Part shown: piece by piece, positions 24,387 through 32,751 of the stretch | Layout of the letters: each line of letters starts with the position of its first letter | Numbering within the stretch: position 1 is the stretch's first letter | NCBI GenBank assembly: GCA_944375845.1 | Contig: CALWAW010000092.1 | Coordinates: 1-32,751 of the forward strand | Direction: 5' to 3' | DNA length: 32,751 nt | Source of the DNA: an uncultured Lachnospiraceae bacterium | GTDB lineage: Bacteria > Bacillota > Clostridia > Lachnospirales > Lachnospiraceae | The notes under the pieces: model-generated | Database searches by the model: none | Told to the model about the DNA's origin: nothing | Seen by the model: only the letters and a program-made list of their open reading frames with translations | Translations under genes and position numbers: made by a program

Positions 24387-25322
24387 ATGAGTCAGGAAAA
24401 GAAAGGTTTTTTCAGCCGCCTTGTGGCGGGTCTCAGCAAGACGAGGGCCAATATCGCGGCGGGGATCGATTCCATCTTCAACGGGTTTTCCGCCATTGAC
24501 GACGATTTTTATGAGGAGATCGAGGAGACCCTGATCCTGGGCGATATCGGCATCCACACGACGGAGGCTATCCTGGAGGATCTGAAGCGCAGGGTGAAGG
24601 AGCAGAAGATCAAGGAGCCCTCCCAGTGCAGGGCCCTCCTGATCGATACCATCCGCAGTCAGATGGACGTGGGCGAGAACGCCTATGAATTTGAAAAGAG
24701 AAAGTCCGTGGTGCTGGTGATCGGCGTAAACGGGGTGGGCAAGACCACCTCGGTGGGAAAGCTGGCGGGCCAGTTAAAGGATCAGGGGAAAAAGGTCCTG
24801 GTGGCCGCGGCGGACACCTTCCGGGCGGCGGCCATCGAGCAGCTCTCCGAGTGGGCGGGCCGCGCAGGCGTGGAGCTCATTGCCCATCAGGAGGGCTCCG
24901 ACCCGGCGGCGGTGGTCTACGACGCCGTCTCAGCGGCGAAGGCCAGGAATACGGACGTTCTGATCTGCGATACGGCGGGCAGGCTCCACAACAAGAAAAA
25001 CCTGATGGAGGAGCTGAAAAAGATTAACCGGGTCATCGAGCGGGAATACCCCGACGCCTACCGGGAGACTCTGGTGGTCCTGGACGGCACCACCGGCCAG
25101 AACGCATTAGAGCAGGCCAGGCAGTTCAAAGAGGTGGCCGATATCACAGGCATCATCCTGACAAAGCTGGACGGAACGGCCAAGGGCGGCATCGCCGTGG
25201 CCATTCAGGCGGAGCTGGGAATTCCGGTAAAATATATCGGCGTCGGCGAGCAGATGGACGATATGCAGAAGTTCGACCCCGACGAATTTGTAAACGCACT
25301 TTTTGACGTACAGGGACAGTAG
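24387..25322 (+). CDS. ftsY: Signal recognition particle receptor FtsY
   Basis: A 311-residue SRP GTPase that receives ribosome-SRP complexes at the membrane. The N domain covers about 1-100, with G1 GVNGVGKTT (113-121), DTAGR around 195 and [10 protein letters not shown] near 255. The long acidic A domain of E. coli FtsY is missing, which is normal for Gram-positive forms. ATG 24387 is chosen for GGAGGGGCGCAGG upstream. In many Firmicutes ylxM and ffh follow; here ilvA follows after a 16-bp gap. Confidence 0.96.
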   Translation: MSQEKKGFFSRLVAGLSKTRANIAAGIDSIFNGFSAIDDDFYEEIEETLILGDIGIHTTEAILEDLKRRVKEQKIKEPSQCRALLIDTIRSQMDVGENAYEFEKRKSVVLVIGVNGVGKTTSVGKLAGQLKDQGKKVLVAAADTFRAAAIEQLSEWAGRAGVELIAHQEGSDPAAVVYDAVSAAKARNTDVLICDTAGRLHNKKNLMEELKKINRVIEREYPDAYRETLVVLDGTTGQNALEQARQFKEVADITGIILTKLDGTAKGGIAVAIQAELGIPVKYIGVGEQMDDMQKFDPDEFVNALFDVQGQ

Positions 25323-25338
25323 AAGCGAGGGAAAGGTT

Positions 25339-26565
25339 ATGTTGACACTGGAGAAATTTGAGGAAGCCGCAGAGGTGGTAAGCCGCGTGACCCTGGAGAC
25401 GAAGCTGGTCTACAGCGAGTATTTCAGCGGCCAGACCGGGAACAAGGTCTATTTAAAGCCTGAGAACATGCAGTACACGGGAGCCTACAAGGTCCGCGGC
25501 GCCTATTATAAGATCAGCACCATGAGCGAGGAAGAGAGGGCCAAGGGCCTGATTACCGCCTCCGCCGGAAACCACGCCCAGGGCGTGGCCTACGCCGCCC
25601 AGAAGTTCGGCGCGAAGGCGGTGGTGGTGATGCCCACCACGACGCCTCTCATGAAGGTGAACCGCACCAAGAGCTACGGGGCCGAGGTGGTCCTTTACGG
25701 CGACGTATACGACGAGGCCTGCGAGCACGCCTACAGGCTGGCGGAGGAGCACGGCTATACCATGATCCATCCCTTCAATGACCTGACCGTGGCCACGGGG
25801 CAGGGCACCATCGCCATGGAGATTGTCAAGGAGCTTCCCACAGTGGATTATATCCTGTGTCCCATCGGGGGAGGCGGCCTGTGCACAGGCGTGTCCACCC
25901 TGGCAAAGCTTCTGAATCCCAGCATCAAGGTGATCGGCGTGGAGCCGGCGGGCGCCAACTGCATGGAGGAATCCTTAAAGAAGGGCGAGGTGGTGACGCT
26001 TCCCAAGGTGAACACCATCGCCGACGGCACGGCGGTCAAGACCCCCGGAGACCTTCTGTTCCCCTATATCCAGAAAAACGTGGACGACATCATCACCATC
26101 AAGGATTCCGAGCTGATCGTGGCTTTCCTGGATCTGGTGGAAAACCATAAAATGGTGGCCGAAAATTCGGGCCTTCTGACGGTGGCGGCCTTAAAGCACC
26201 TGAACGTGCGCAACAAAAAGGTGGTGTCCATCATCAGCGGCGGAAACATGGATGTGATCACCATGTCCTCCGTGGTTCAGCACGGCCTGATCCAGAGAGA
26301 CCGGATATTCACCGTATCGGTGCTGCTTCCCGATAAGCCCGGCGCCCTGGTGCATGTATCCTCCATCATCGCCGAGCTCCAGGGAAATGTAATCAAGCTG
26401 GAGCACAACCAGTTTGTGAGCATCAACAGGAACGACGCCGTGGAGCTTCGCATCACCATGGAGGCCTTCGGCACCGACCACAAGAATCAGATCGTGAACG
26501 CCCTGGCAGAGCACGGCTACCGTCCCAAGGTGGTCCGCAACAAGGGAATCTATCAGGGGGCGTAA
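25339..26565 (+). CDS. ilvA: Threonine ammonia-lyase (threonine deaminase)
   Basis: A 408-residue PLP enzyme that converts threonine to 2-oxobutyrate and ammonia. The PLP lysine is K51 in TGAYKVRGA, with SAGNHAQG binding substrate and PIGGGGLCTGV binding the cofactor phosphate. The C-terminal 80 residues are a single ACT-like domain (TVSVLLPDKPGALVHVSSII), as in the shorter IlvA/TdcB-type enzymes. Whether it serves isoleucine synthesis or threonine breakdown cannot be told from sequence. ATG 25339 follows GAGGGAAAGG. It is probably co-transcribed with ftsY, since no promoter or terminator is seen between them. Confidence 0.92.
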   Translation: MLTLEKFEEAAEVVSRVTLETKLVYSEYFSGQTGNKVYLKPENMQYTGAYKVRGAYYKISTMSEEERAKGLITASAGNHAQGVAYAAQKFGAKAVVVMPTTTPLMKVNRTKSYGAEVVLYGDVYDEACEHAYRLAEEHGYTMIHPFNDLTVATGQGTIAMEIVKELPTVDYILCPIGGGGLCTGVSTLAKLLNPSIKVIGVEPAGANCMEESLKKGEVVTLPKVNTIADGTAVKTPGDLLFPYIQKNVDDIITIKDSELIVAFLDLVENHKMVAENSGLLTVAALKHLNVRNKKVVSIISGGNMDVITMSSVVQHGLIQRDRIFTVSVLLPDKPGALVHVSSIIAELQGNVIKLEHNQFVSINRNDAVELRITMEAFGTDHKNQIVNALAEHGYRPKVVRNKGIYQGA

Positions 26566-26584
26566 GCCTTCGCAATACCATAAA

Positions 26585-26624
26585 AGAAAAAAGCCCTTCC
26601 GCAAGGTATGTTGCGGAAGGGCTT
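26585..26624. terminator. Strong convergent terminator between ilvA and purC
   Basis: A perfect 14-bp stem, arms 26591-26604 and 26611-26624, with a 6-nt loop. The T-rich tract lies on the minus strand, so it mainly ends purC; on the plus strand the run of T is lacking. Confidence 0.88.
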
Positions 26625-26631
26625 ATGTACT

Positions 26632-27492
26632 TTAGAGCTTCTTTCCGGTGAGCATCTCGTAGGCCTGCAAATATTTGCCGATGGTCTTTTCCACGATCTC
26701 ATCGGGAAGGGTCCAGTCGTTTCCGGGATTGGCCCTCAGCCAGTCGCGGGCGAACTGCTTGTCAAAGGAGGGCTGGCCGTGGCCGGGCTCATAGCTGTCG
26801 GCGGGCCAGAACCGGGAGCTGTCGGGGGTGAGCATCTCGTCGCCCAGGACGATGTTCCCGTCCTCATCCAGGCCGAACTCAAATTTGGTGTCGGCGATGA
26901 TGATGCCGCGGCTTAAGGCGTAATCCGCGCATTTTTTATAGAGGGCGATGGTGTAATCCCTGAGCTTTTTCGCGTATTCCCCGCCCTTTCCGGGGAAATG
27001 CTTTTCCAGATGGGCAATGCTCTGCTCGTAGGAGATATTCTCGTCGTGATCGCCGATCTCCGCCTTTGTGGAGGGGGTGTAGATGGGCTCGGGGAGCTTG
27101 TCGGATTCCTTAAGCCCCTCGGGAAGACGGATGCCGCATACGGTGCCGTCCTTCTGATAGCTGGCCCAGCCGCTGCCGGTGATATAGCCGCGGACGATGC
27201 ACTCCACGGGAAGCATGGTAAGCTTTCTGCACATCATGCTGTTTCCGTCGAATTCCGGCTTTCTGAAAAATTCAGGCATGTCCTGCACGTCGGTGGACAT
27301 CATGTGGTTGGGAAGGATGTCCTTAGTGAAGTCAAACCAGAACCGGGACATCTGGGTGAGCACAGTCCCTTTCTTTGTCACCTTGTTCTTAAGGATCACG
27401 TCGAAGCAGCTGATCCGGTCGGTCGCCACCATGATAAGGCTGTCGCCGTTGTCATAGATCTCGCGGACCTTTCCTTCTTTGATAGGTTTCAT
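26632..27492 (-). CDS. purC: Phosphoribosylaminoimidazole-succinocarboxamide synthase
   Basis: A 286-residue SAICAR synthetase that joins aspartate to CAIR in purine synthesis. It opens with KEGKVREIYDNGD, has signature LPVECIVRGYITGSGW and second signature IADTKFEFGLDEDG. It is longer than the roughly 240-residue Bacillus enzyme and nearer the long form. The ATG at 27492 is chosen for GCGAGGTG six bases upstream; an in-frame start at 27534 has no ribosome site. It stands alone, away from other pur genes. Confidence 0.95.
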   Translation of the reverse strand: MKPIKEGKVREIYDNGDSLIMVATDRISCFDVILKNKVTKKGTVLTQMSRFWFDFTKDILPNHMMSTDVQDMPEFFRKPEFDGNSMMCRKLTMLPVECIVRGYITGSGWASYQKDGTVCGIRLPEGLKESDKLPEPIYTPSTKAEIGDHDENISYEQSIAHLEKHFPGKGGEYAKKLRDYTIALYKKCADYALSRGIIIADTKFEFGLDEDGNIVLGDEMLTPDSSRFWPADSYEPGHGQPSFDKQFARDWLRANPGNDWTLPDEIVEKTIGKYLQAYEMLTGKKL

Positions 27493-27594
27493 GAGATACA
27501 CCTCGCAATAAGTTTTTTTAACAACAGATACCATATAATAGATAAGCAGATTTTGACGGAAAGAGCAAGTGTTTTTTGCAATTTCGTCACTTTT

Positions 27595-29343
27595 TTATGA
27601 AAGCTCCTTAAGGCTTCGCAGGGAGGGCGCAGCCACCATGGAATAGTTGGTGTGATAGATCACAAAGCCGGGCTTGGCCCCTGCCACCTTCTTCACCTGC
27701 TTTTTCTCCACGTAATCCACCTCCACCTTTTCGCCGCCGCGGCCCCTGGAATACCAGGCCGCCAGGGCGGCCGCCTCCTCAAAGAGCCGGTCGGGAAGCT
27801 CCTCCTTGGGGCGTCCCTCCGTCTTTACAATCACATGGGAGCCCGGTATTCCCTTGGCATGGAACCACAGGTCGTTTCCCGAGGCGAAGCGGAAGGTGAG
27901 CTCCTCGTTCTGGAGGTTGTTCTTGCCCACATAGATGTGAAAGCCGTCCGAGGACAGATAGTGGAAGGGGACGCTGGTGATCCGCCCTTTTTTTTCGCCC
28001 TTGGACCGTTTGCGGACAAAGCCGGATTCCCGGAGCTCCTCCTTGATCTGGGCCAGGTCCTCCTCGCCGCGGGCAATGTCCAGGGCCGCCATGACAGATT
28101 CCAGATAGGTGATTTCCGCCTCCGTCTCCGCCGTGAGCTCCGTCAGCGCCTCGAAAGTGCGCTTCAGCTTCCCGTAGCGGTCAAAATACCGCTTGGCGTT
28201 CTCCTGAGGGGTCATGGCGGGATCCAGGGGGATTTTCACCGTCTCGCCCGTGTAATAGTTCAGGGCGGAAAGCTCCTTTGCCTCCGGCTCAAGGCCGTAG
28301 CCGTAGGCGTTGATCAGCTCGCCGTACACACGGAATTTATCGCGTTTTTCTGTGTCCTTCAGCTGGCGAAGCTGAAGGTCGTATTTTTTCCTGTTCCGCT
28401 CCAGGGCCGTCTGCACCGTGTGGCGGAGCTCCGCCGACTTCTGGCGGATCCTGGTGAGGGCCTCCCGGGAGGCGTAGTAGGTCTCCAGCACCTCGCTGAT
28501 GGAAGAAAAGGATACGCTTCTGTAGGCCGAAAGGTGGGTCAGGGGAAGGGCGGAAAACTCCGCGGGCGTCTCGCCGTCGTATAGGATGCAGGGGGAGAAG
28601 GCGCCCGATTGAATATCCTCCGCCAGCCGCTTCATGGTGCCCGCAAGGTGGGTAAGCTCCAGGGGGGAAAGCTCTGCGGCAGGCCGCCCGCTGTCCAGGG
28701 ACGAAAGGTGGCAGATCTCCTCCGCCATCACGGGGCTTAAGCCGGTGAAGCCGGTATAGAGGGCCTTTCCCAGGGCCATGGGCTTTTCCTTAAGGGTCCG
28801 GGCGAGGGTCTCCTCCGTAAGGGAGAGGGGGTCGCTCTTTTTCATGGTGTCCGGGATAAAGTAGGGACGGCCCGGAAGGACCTCCCGCACAGAGCTTACG
28901 GAGAGGGGGATCCGCTTGATGCTGTCGATGATGGTCCCGTCCTCGTTACAGAAGATCAGGTTGCTGTGCTTTCCCATGAATTCCGCGATGAGCCGCTTTC
29001 TTCTCAGGTCGCCCATCTCGTCCAGGTGCTCGATCTCAAGGTTCAGGATCCGCTCCAGGCCCGGCTGGGTCACGGAGACGATCCGGCCGTTTCCGATGTA
29101 TTTGCGAAGGAGCATACAGAAGCTGGGGGCCGTCATGGGGTTCGCCTTCGGGGCCTCCGTGAAATAGACCAGGGGAAGGCTGGCCCCCGCCGACAAAAAC
29201 AGCTTCCAGGTGTCCTTCTGGTTTTTTATGGTGAGCATCAGGGCGTCTGCCTCGGGCTGGGCGATCCGGGAAATACGCCCGCCCACGATGCGCTCGTTCA
29301 TTTCCTTCGCCATGCAGGCGATCACGATTCCGTCAAGTGCCAT
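27595..29343 (-). CDS. rqcH: Rqc2/RqcH-like NFACT ribosome quality control protein
   Basis: A 582-residue NFACT-family protein. The N-terminal NFACT-N (FbpA-like) domain opens MALDGIVIACMAKEMNER; a coiled-coil middle lies at about 280-430; the NFACT-R domain carries IYVGKNNLQNEEL and LWFHAKGIPGSHVIVKT. In Bacillus, RqcH binds stalled 50S-peptidyl-tRNA and adds C-terminal alanine tails as a degradation tag. The catalytic-importance pair D97-R98 of Bacillus is E97-R98 here (PGLERIL). ATG 29343 is preferred since GGAGG is 8 bp away; starts further upstream lack sites. Older names are FbpA or fibronectin-binding protein. Divergent from yicC. Confidence 0.92.
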   Translation of the reverse strand: MALDGIVIACMAKEMNERIVGGRISRIAQPEADALMLTIKNQKDTWKLFLSAGASLPLVYFTEAPKANPMTAPSFCMLLRKYIGNGRIVSVTQPGLERILNLEIEHLDEMGDLRRKRLIAEFMGKHSNLIFCNEDGTIIDSIKRIPLSVSSVREVLPGRPYFIPDTMKKSDPLSLTEETLARTLKEKPMALGKALYTGFTGLSPVMAEEICHLSSLDSGRPAAELSPLELTHLAGTMKRLAEDIQSGAFSPCILYDGETPAEFSALPLTHLSAYRSVSFSSISEVLETYYASREALTRIRQKSAELRHTVQTALERNRKKYDLQLRQLKDTEKRDKFRVYGELINAYGYGLEPEAKELSALNYYTGETVKIPLDPAMTPQENAKRYFDRYGKLKRTFEALTELTAETEAEITYLESVMAALDIARGEEDLAQIKEELRESGFVRKRSKGEKKGRITSVPFHYLSSDGFHIYVGKNNLQNEELTFRFASGNDLWFHAKGIPGSHVIVKTEGRPKEELPDRLFEEAAALAAWYSRGRGGEKVEVDYVEKKQVKKVAGAKPGFVIYHTNYSMVAAPSLRSLKELS

Positions 29344-29422
29344 GTTCATTACCTCCACAGCATATTCTAGCACAAGAAGGGGAGGGCCGCCACAGAAAAT
29401 TGGGGACTTGACCACATGAAGA

Positions 29423-29451
29423 TTGACTTTCAACACAGAATGAATTAAAAT
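29423..29451 (+). promoter_or_regulatory. Promoter of the yicC-remA-gmk-rpoZ transcript
   Basis: TTGACT (29423-29428), 17 bp, TAAAAT (29446-29451). It lies in the divergent region between rqcH and yicC. Confidence 0.65.
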
Positions 29452-29504
29452 AAACACGACTATGGAAAAATCCGGGCTTAAGGCCCGTCCGGAAGGAAAG
29501 TACA

Positions 29505-30383
29505 ATGATCAGGAGTATGACAGGCTTCGGCAGATCCGAGGCGTCCAATGACGATTACAAGATCGCGGTGGAGATGAAATCCGTCAATCACCGGTATCTG
29601 GACCTGGGGATCAAAATGCCGAAGAAATTTAATGCCTTTGAGGGGGAGCTGAGATCCCTTTTAAAGCAGCAGATCCAGAGAGGAAAGGTGGATCTCTATA
29701 TCACCTGCGAGACCTTCTCGGACCGATCGGTGAGCTTAAACTACAACGAGGCGCTGGCAAGGGAGTATATGGACATCCTTTCACGGATGAGCAGCCAGTT
29801 TGCCATTGAAAACGACGTGAAGGTATCGGCCCTTTCCCGTTACCCCGAGGTCATCACCGCCGAACAGGGCGAGGAGGACGAGGAGGAGCTCTGGAAGCTT
29901 CTCAAAGAGGCTGTCCTTGGCGCCCTCGCGGCCTTTGTGAAGCAGAGGGAGACGGAGGGAGCCCATTTAAAGGACGATCTCCTTGGAAAGCTGGATTCCA
30001 TGGGCGTCTGGGTGGAAGAGATCGAAGCCCGGTCGCCGCAGATCCTTAAGGAATACAGGGCGAAGCTCGAGGACAAGGTAAAGGAGCTCCTTTCCGGGAG
30101 CGGCATCGACGAGAACAGGATCGCCGCTGAGGTGGCGCTTTATGCCGACAAGATCTGCGTGGACGAGGAGACGGTGCGGTTAAAGAGCCATATCGGCGCC
30201 GTGCGGACGGCCCTTCTTTCCGGCGGGGCCGTGGGCAGAAAGCTGGACTTTATCGCCCAGGAAATGAACCGCGAGGCGAACACGATCCTCTCCAAGTCCA
30301 ACGACATCGAGATTTCTGAGACCGCCATTGAGCTCAAGACCGCCGTTGAAAAGGTGAGAGAGCAGATCCAGAATATAGAATAG
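29505..30383 (+). CDS. yicC: YicC-family endoribonuclease
   Basis: A 292-residue protein with the family N-terminus MIRSMTGFGRSEAS and the C-terminal DUF1732 part (RKLDFIAQEMNREANTILSKS). E. coli YicC is an endoribonuclease acting on small and structured RNAs; the Firmicute members share the sequence, but their targets are unknown. GGAAGGAAAG precedes ATG 29505. It leads the remA-gmk-rpoZ operon, an order conserved across Clostridia and Bacilli. Confidence 0.93.
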   Translation: MIRSMTGFGRSEASNDDYKIAVEMKSVNHRYLDLGIKMPKKFNAFEGELRSLLKQQIQRGKVDLYITCETFSDRSVSLNYNEALAREYMDILSRMSSQFAIENDVKVSALSRYPEVITAEQGEEDEEELWKLLKEAVLGALAAFVKQRETEGAHLKDDLLGKLDSMGVWVEEIEARSPQILKEYRAKLEDKVKELLSGSGIDENRIAAEVALYADKICVDEETVRLKSHIGAVRTALLSGGAVGRKLDFIAQEMNREANTILSKSNDIEISETAIELKTAVEKVREQIQNIE

Positions 30384-30393
30384 GGTGAAGGCT

Positions 30394-30663
30394 TTGGGAA
30401 AACTGATCAATATCGGATACGGGAACATGGTCCACACAGATAAGGTCCTGGCCGTGGTGAGCCCCGATTCCGCCCCGGGAAAGCGCCTGATCCAGGCGGC
30501 AAAGGACGAGGGGCGAAGCATCGACGCCACCCAGGGGAGGCGCACAAAGGGCCTGGTGGTCATGGAAAACGGCTGCCTGGTGCTCTCGGCGCTTCTGCCC
30601 GAGACCATAGCGGGCCGCTTCAACGATTCCGGTGATACAGGCAGGGAGGCAGAGGATGAATAA
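30394..30663 (+). CDS. remA: RemA-like extracellular matrix regulator (DUF370)
   Basis: An 89-residue protein matching Bacillus RemA in length and in LINIGYGNMV, VSPDSAPGKRLIQAAKDEGR, IDATQGRRTKGLVVM and LSALLPETIAGRF. RemA is a small ring-forming DNA-binding activator of biofilm and osmoprotection genes in Bacillus; the role in Clostridia is unknown. The start is the unusual TTG at 30394, chosen because AGGGTG lies six bases ahead and gives the usual N-terminus. A GTG at 30385 is possible but has a weak site. The last 8 bp overlap gmk. Confidence 0.9.
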   Translation: MGKLINIGYGNMVHTDKVLAVVSPDSAPGKRLIQAAKDEGRSIDATQGRRTKGLVVMENGCLVLSALLPETIAGRFNDSGDTGREAEDE

Positions 30664-31288
30664 AAAAGGCCTGGTGCTGGTGCTGTCGGGTTTTTCCGGC
30701 GTGGGCAAGGGCACCGTTGTTAAAAAGCTTCTGGAAAAATATGATAATTACGCCCTTTCCGTTTCTGTGACCACCCGCTCCCCCAGGGAGGGAGAGGCCG
30801 ACGGAAGGGAATATTTCTTTATAACCGAGGAGGAGTTCTCCCGCCTGGAAAGGGAGGGAAGGCTCCTTGAGAGCGCCGGGTACGTGGGCCATCATTACGG
30901 AACCCCCAGGGACTACGTGATGAGCCACATCGACGCCGGACGCGACGTGATCCTGGAAATTGAGATCCAGGGCGCCATGCAGATCAAAAAACGGTATCCC
31001 GAGGCTGTCCTGGTCTTTGTGATACCGCCGAGCGCCGCCGCCTTAAAGGAACGGCTTTCAGGCCGGGGCAGCGAGACGGAGGAGGTCATCGCCGCAAGGC
31101 TTAAGCGTGCCGTCGAGGAGGCGCAGGGAATGGAGGAATACGAGTATCTTCTGGTCAACGACGATCTGGAGGCCTGCGTGGAGCAGCTCCATGAGATCAT
31201 GACGTCAGAGCACAGGAGAGCCTCCAGGAACCAGGAGCAGATCCAGAAGATCCGTAAGGATCTGGCACAATTTGTGGAAGGAGATTGA
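30656..31288 (+). CDS. gmk: Guanylate kinase
   Basis: A 210-residue enzyme phosphorylating GMP to GDP. It has P-loop GFSGVGKGT (12-20), the GMP-binding VSVTTRSPREGEADGREYFF segment and LLESAGYVGHHYGTP. ATG 30656 with GGGAGG seven bases upstream is preferred to the GTG at 30632. It overlaps the end of remA and ends 4 bp before the rpoZ start, so the genes are translationally linked. Confidence 0.97.
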   Translation: MNKKGLVLVLSGFSGVGKGTVVKKLLEKYDNYALSVSVTTRSPREGEADGREYFFITEEEFSRLEREGRLLESAGYVGHHYGTPRDYVMSHIDAGRDVILEIEIQGAMQIKKRYPEAVLVFVIPPSAAALKERLSGRGSETEEVIAARLKRAVEEAQGMEEYEYLLVNDDLEACVEQLHEIMTSEHRRASRNQEQIQKIRKDLAQFVEGD

Positions 31289-31292
31289 TATT

Positions 31293-31565
31293 ATGCTGCA
31301 TCCGTCATATTCAGATTTAATCAAGGTTGTAAACAGCGACGTGGAGCCCGGCGAACAGCCCATTGTCAGGAGCCGCTACTCCATCGTGATCGCCACTGCG
31401 AAGAGGGCGAGACAGATCATAGCGGGCGACGAGCCCCTGGCCGACTGCCCCTCCCACAAACCCCTTTCCATCGCGGTGGAGGAGCTTGACGAGGGTCTTG
31501 TGAAGATCATCGGGGAGGACGATATTCCCGAAGAGGAGATCCCCGAAGAAGAAATTGAAAACTGA
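31293..31565 (+). CDS. rpoZ: RNA polymerase omega subunit
   Basis: A 90-residue omega subunit that supports RNA polymerase assembly. The conserved core is SRYSIVIATAKRARQI and KPLSIAVEELDEG, with a short acidic tail rich in E, D and I. ATG 31293 is chosen for GGAAGGAGA just upstream; an in-frame GTG at 31272 lies inside gmk. It keeps its usual place after gmk. Confidence 0.95.
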   Translation: MLHPSYSDLIKVVNSDVEPGEQPIVRSRYSIVIATAKRARQIIAGDEPLADCPSHKPLSIAVEELDEGLVKIIGEDDIPEEEIPEEEIEN

Positions 31566-31571
31566 CGACGG

Positions 31572-31602
31572 ATCAGGCAGGCGCTTTTCGTCTGCCTGGT
31601 TT
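31572..31602 (+). terminator. Weak hairpin between rpoZ and rimO
   Basis: CAGGCAG and CTGCCTG form a 7-bp stem over an 11-nt loop, followed only by GTTTG. Read-through into rimO is likely, so this may be an RNA-processing or attenuating structure. Confidence 0.35.
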
Positions 31603-31624
31603 GCATGAAAAGGATGAAAGCTTA

Positions 31625-32751
31625 ATGAAGATTCTGTTTGTATCCCTGGGCTGCGACAAGAACCTGGTGGATTCGGAGCGGATGCTGGGCGTCCTCACGG
31701 AGGCGGGGCACACCTTCACCGACGACGAGGCGGAGGCTGAGGTCATCATCGTCAACACCTGCTGCTTTATCGGCGACGCCAAGGAGGAGAGCATCAACAC
31801 CCTTCTCGAGATGGCCGCCTGGAAGGAAAAGGGCAGATGCAGGGTGCTTCTTGCCGCCGGATGCCTGGCCGAGCGCTACAGGGACGAGGTCTTAAAGGAG
31901 ATCCCCGAGGTGGACGGGATCCTGGGGACTGCCTCCGGGGAAAAGATCTTAGAGGTCATGGAGGAGGCCCTCAAGGGACATAAGGAGGCTGTGTTTGAGC
32001 CCACGGACCGCTTCCCGGAAACGGGACGGCGGATCCTCACCACCGGCGGCCACTACGCTTATCTGAAGATCGCCGAGGGCTGCACAAAGCACTGCACCTA
32101 CTGCGTGATTCCCTCCGTCCGGGGGCCCTACAGGAGCGTGCCCATGGAGGCGCTCATAAAAGAGGCAGAGGAGCTGGCGGCGGGCGGAGTAAGGGAGCTG
32201 GTGCTGGTGGCCCAGGAAACCACCCTCTATGGCGTGGATCTTTACGGGGAGAAGCGGCTTCCAGAGCTCCTTAAGGAGCTGGCGGCGATTCCGGGCATCC
32301 ACTGGATCCGCCTCCTTTACTGCTATCCCGAGGAGATCACCGACGAGCTGATCGAGACCATCCGCACCGAGGAAAAGGTCTGTCATTATATGGATATCCC
32401 CATCCAGCACGCCAGCGACCGGATCCTCTCCCGCATGGGCCGGAAAACGAACCGGGCCGAGATCACGGAGCGGCTCAGAAAGCTTCGGGAGCGGATCCCG
32501 GATATGGCTGTCCGCACCACCATGATCACCGGCTTTCCCGGCGAGACCGAGGAGGATGTGGAGGAGCTTCTGGATTTCGTGGACGAGATGGAATTTGAGC
32601 GGCTGGGCGTGTTCCCCTACTCCAGGGAGGAGGGGACGCCGGCGGCCGTGATGGAAGGCCAGATCCCCGACGAGGTAAAGGAGGAACGGCGCGGCCGCGT
32701 CATGGAGCTTCAGCAGGAGATTTCCCTGGAGCACGGCGAATCCATGGTGGG
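31625..32751 (+). CDS. rimO: Ribosomal protein uS12 methylthiotransferase RimO, 3' truncated by window edge
   Basis: The frame is open from ATG 31625 to the last base, giving 375 residues of a protein usually near 440. RimO adds a methylthio group to an aspartate of ribosomal protein S12 by radical SAM chemistry. The UPF0004 domain opens MKILFVSLGCDKNLVDSE (C10), with NTCCFIGDAKEESI and AAGCLAERY giving the other cluster cysteines. The radical SAM motif CTKHCTYC (C153, C157, C160) follows, then YPEEITDELIE and MDIPIQHASDRIL. The C-terminal TRAM domain is beyond the edge. LGCDKNLVDSE points to RimO and not MiaB. Confidence 0.95.
   Translation, partial: MKILFVSLGCDKNLVDSERMLGVLTEAGHTFTDDEAEAEVIIVNTCCFIGDAKEESINTLLEMAAWKEKGRCRVLLAAGCLAERYRDEVLKEIPEVDGILGTASGEKILEVMEEALKGHKEAVFEPTDRFPETGRRILTTGGHYAYLKIAEGCTKHCTYCVIPSVRGPYRSVPMEALIKEAEELAAGGVRELVLVAQETTLYGVDLYGEKRLPELLKELAAIPGIHWIRLLYCYPEEITDELIETIRTEEKVCHYMDIPIQHASDRILSRMGRKTNRAEITERLRKLRERIPDMAVRTTMITGFPGETEEDVEELLDFVDEMEFERLGVFPYSREEGTPAAVMEGQIPDEVKEERRGRVMELQQEISLEHGESMV

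Noticed and set aside
27493-27594. Purine riboswitch ahead of purC
   Set aside because: The interval is only about 100 bp, AT-rich, and shows no three-stem purine aptamer pattern.
27652-28584. 310-codon plus-strand open frame inside rqcH
   Set aside because: Mirror of the NFACT protein's codons; no start signals and no family.
1-32751. CRISPR array, tRNA or rRNA genes
   Set aside because: No regularly spaced repeats and no tRNA cloverleaf or rRNA sequence was seen while reading; a dedicated tRNA scan was not possible.

Overview
The window looks like a chromosome segment of an anaerobic Gram-positive bacterium of the Clostridia, most likely a Lachnospiraceae member. The reasons are the gene order yicC-remA-gmk-rpoZ-rimO and the pta-DUF177-rpmF-plsX-acpP-rnc-smc-ftsY run, the presence of RemA and an RqcH/Rqc2-type NFACT protein, a zinc-finger anti-sigma-like gene ahead of polA, and TnpV-type mobile DNA at the left edge. 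The genus cannot be named from the sequence alone.

Layout. Positions 1-1650 are AT-richer mobile-element debris: the 3' end of tnpV, a membrane-anchored XRE regulator, a broken relaxase C-terminus on the minus strand, and two related hairpins. A HipA-like kinase gene (1735-2850) sits at the boundary with the core chromosome. Positions 2912-7366 hold a zf-HC2 membrane protein, polA, coaE and a YycJ-type metallo-beta-lactamase-fold gene. Next come an ACT-domain protein and a UPF0210 protein, closed by a terminator. Positions 9231-14316 are a five-gene branched-chain-amino-acid-type ABC transporter (livJ-H-M-G-F) whose last cistron is an L-2-amino-thiazoline-4-carboxylate (ATC) hydrolase-like protein. 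An AraC regulator with a perfect consensus promoter follows, convergent with tmcAL.

Positions 16826-25322 carry pta, DUF177, rpmF, plsX, acpP, rnc, smc and ftsY, linking acetyl-phosphate metabolism, ribosome assembly, phospholipid and fatty acid synthesis, chromosome condensation and protein targeting. ilvA (threonine deaminase) follows and converges with purC. A minus-strand RqcH-like gene is divergent from yicC-remA-gmk-rpoZ-rimO; rimO runs off the right edge.

The best candidate for something new is the LIV transporter plus ATC-hydrolase-like unit. It has an unusual leader containing a perfect 9+9 palindrome that can pair in two exclusive ways, and an orphan AraC regulator lies next to it. 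Two further operator-like dyads overlap the -10 boxes of the pta and DUF177-rpmF promoters, where ackA would often be expected but is absent. Most of the rest is ordinary core genome. All names rest on reading translated motifs and gene order; no database search was run.
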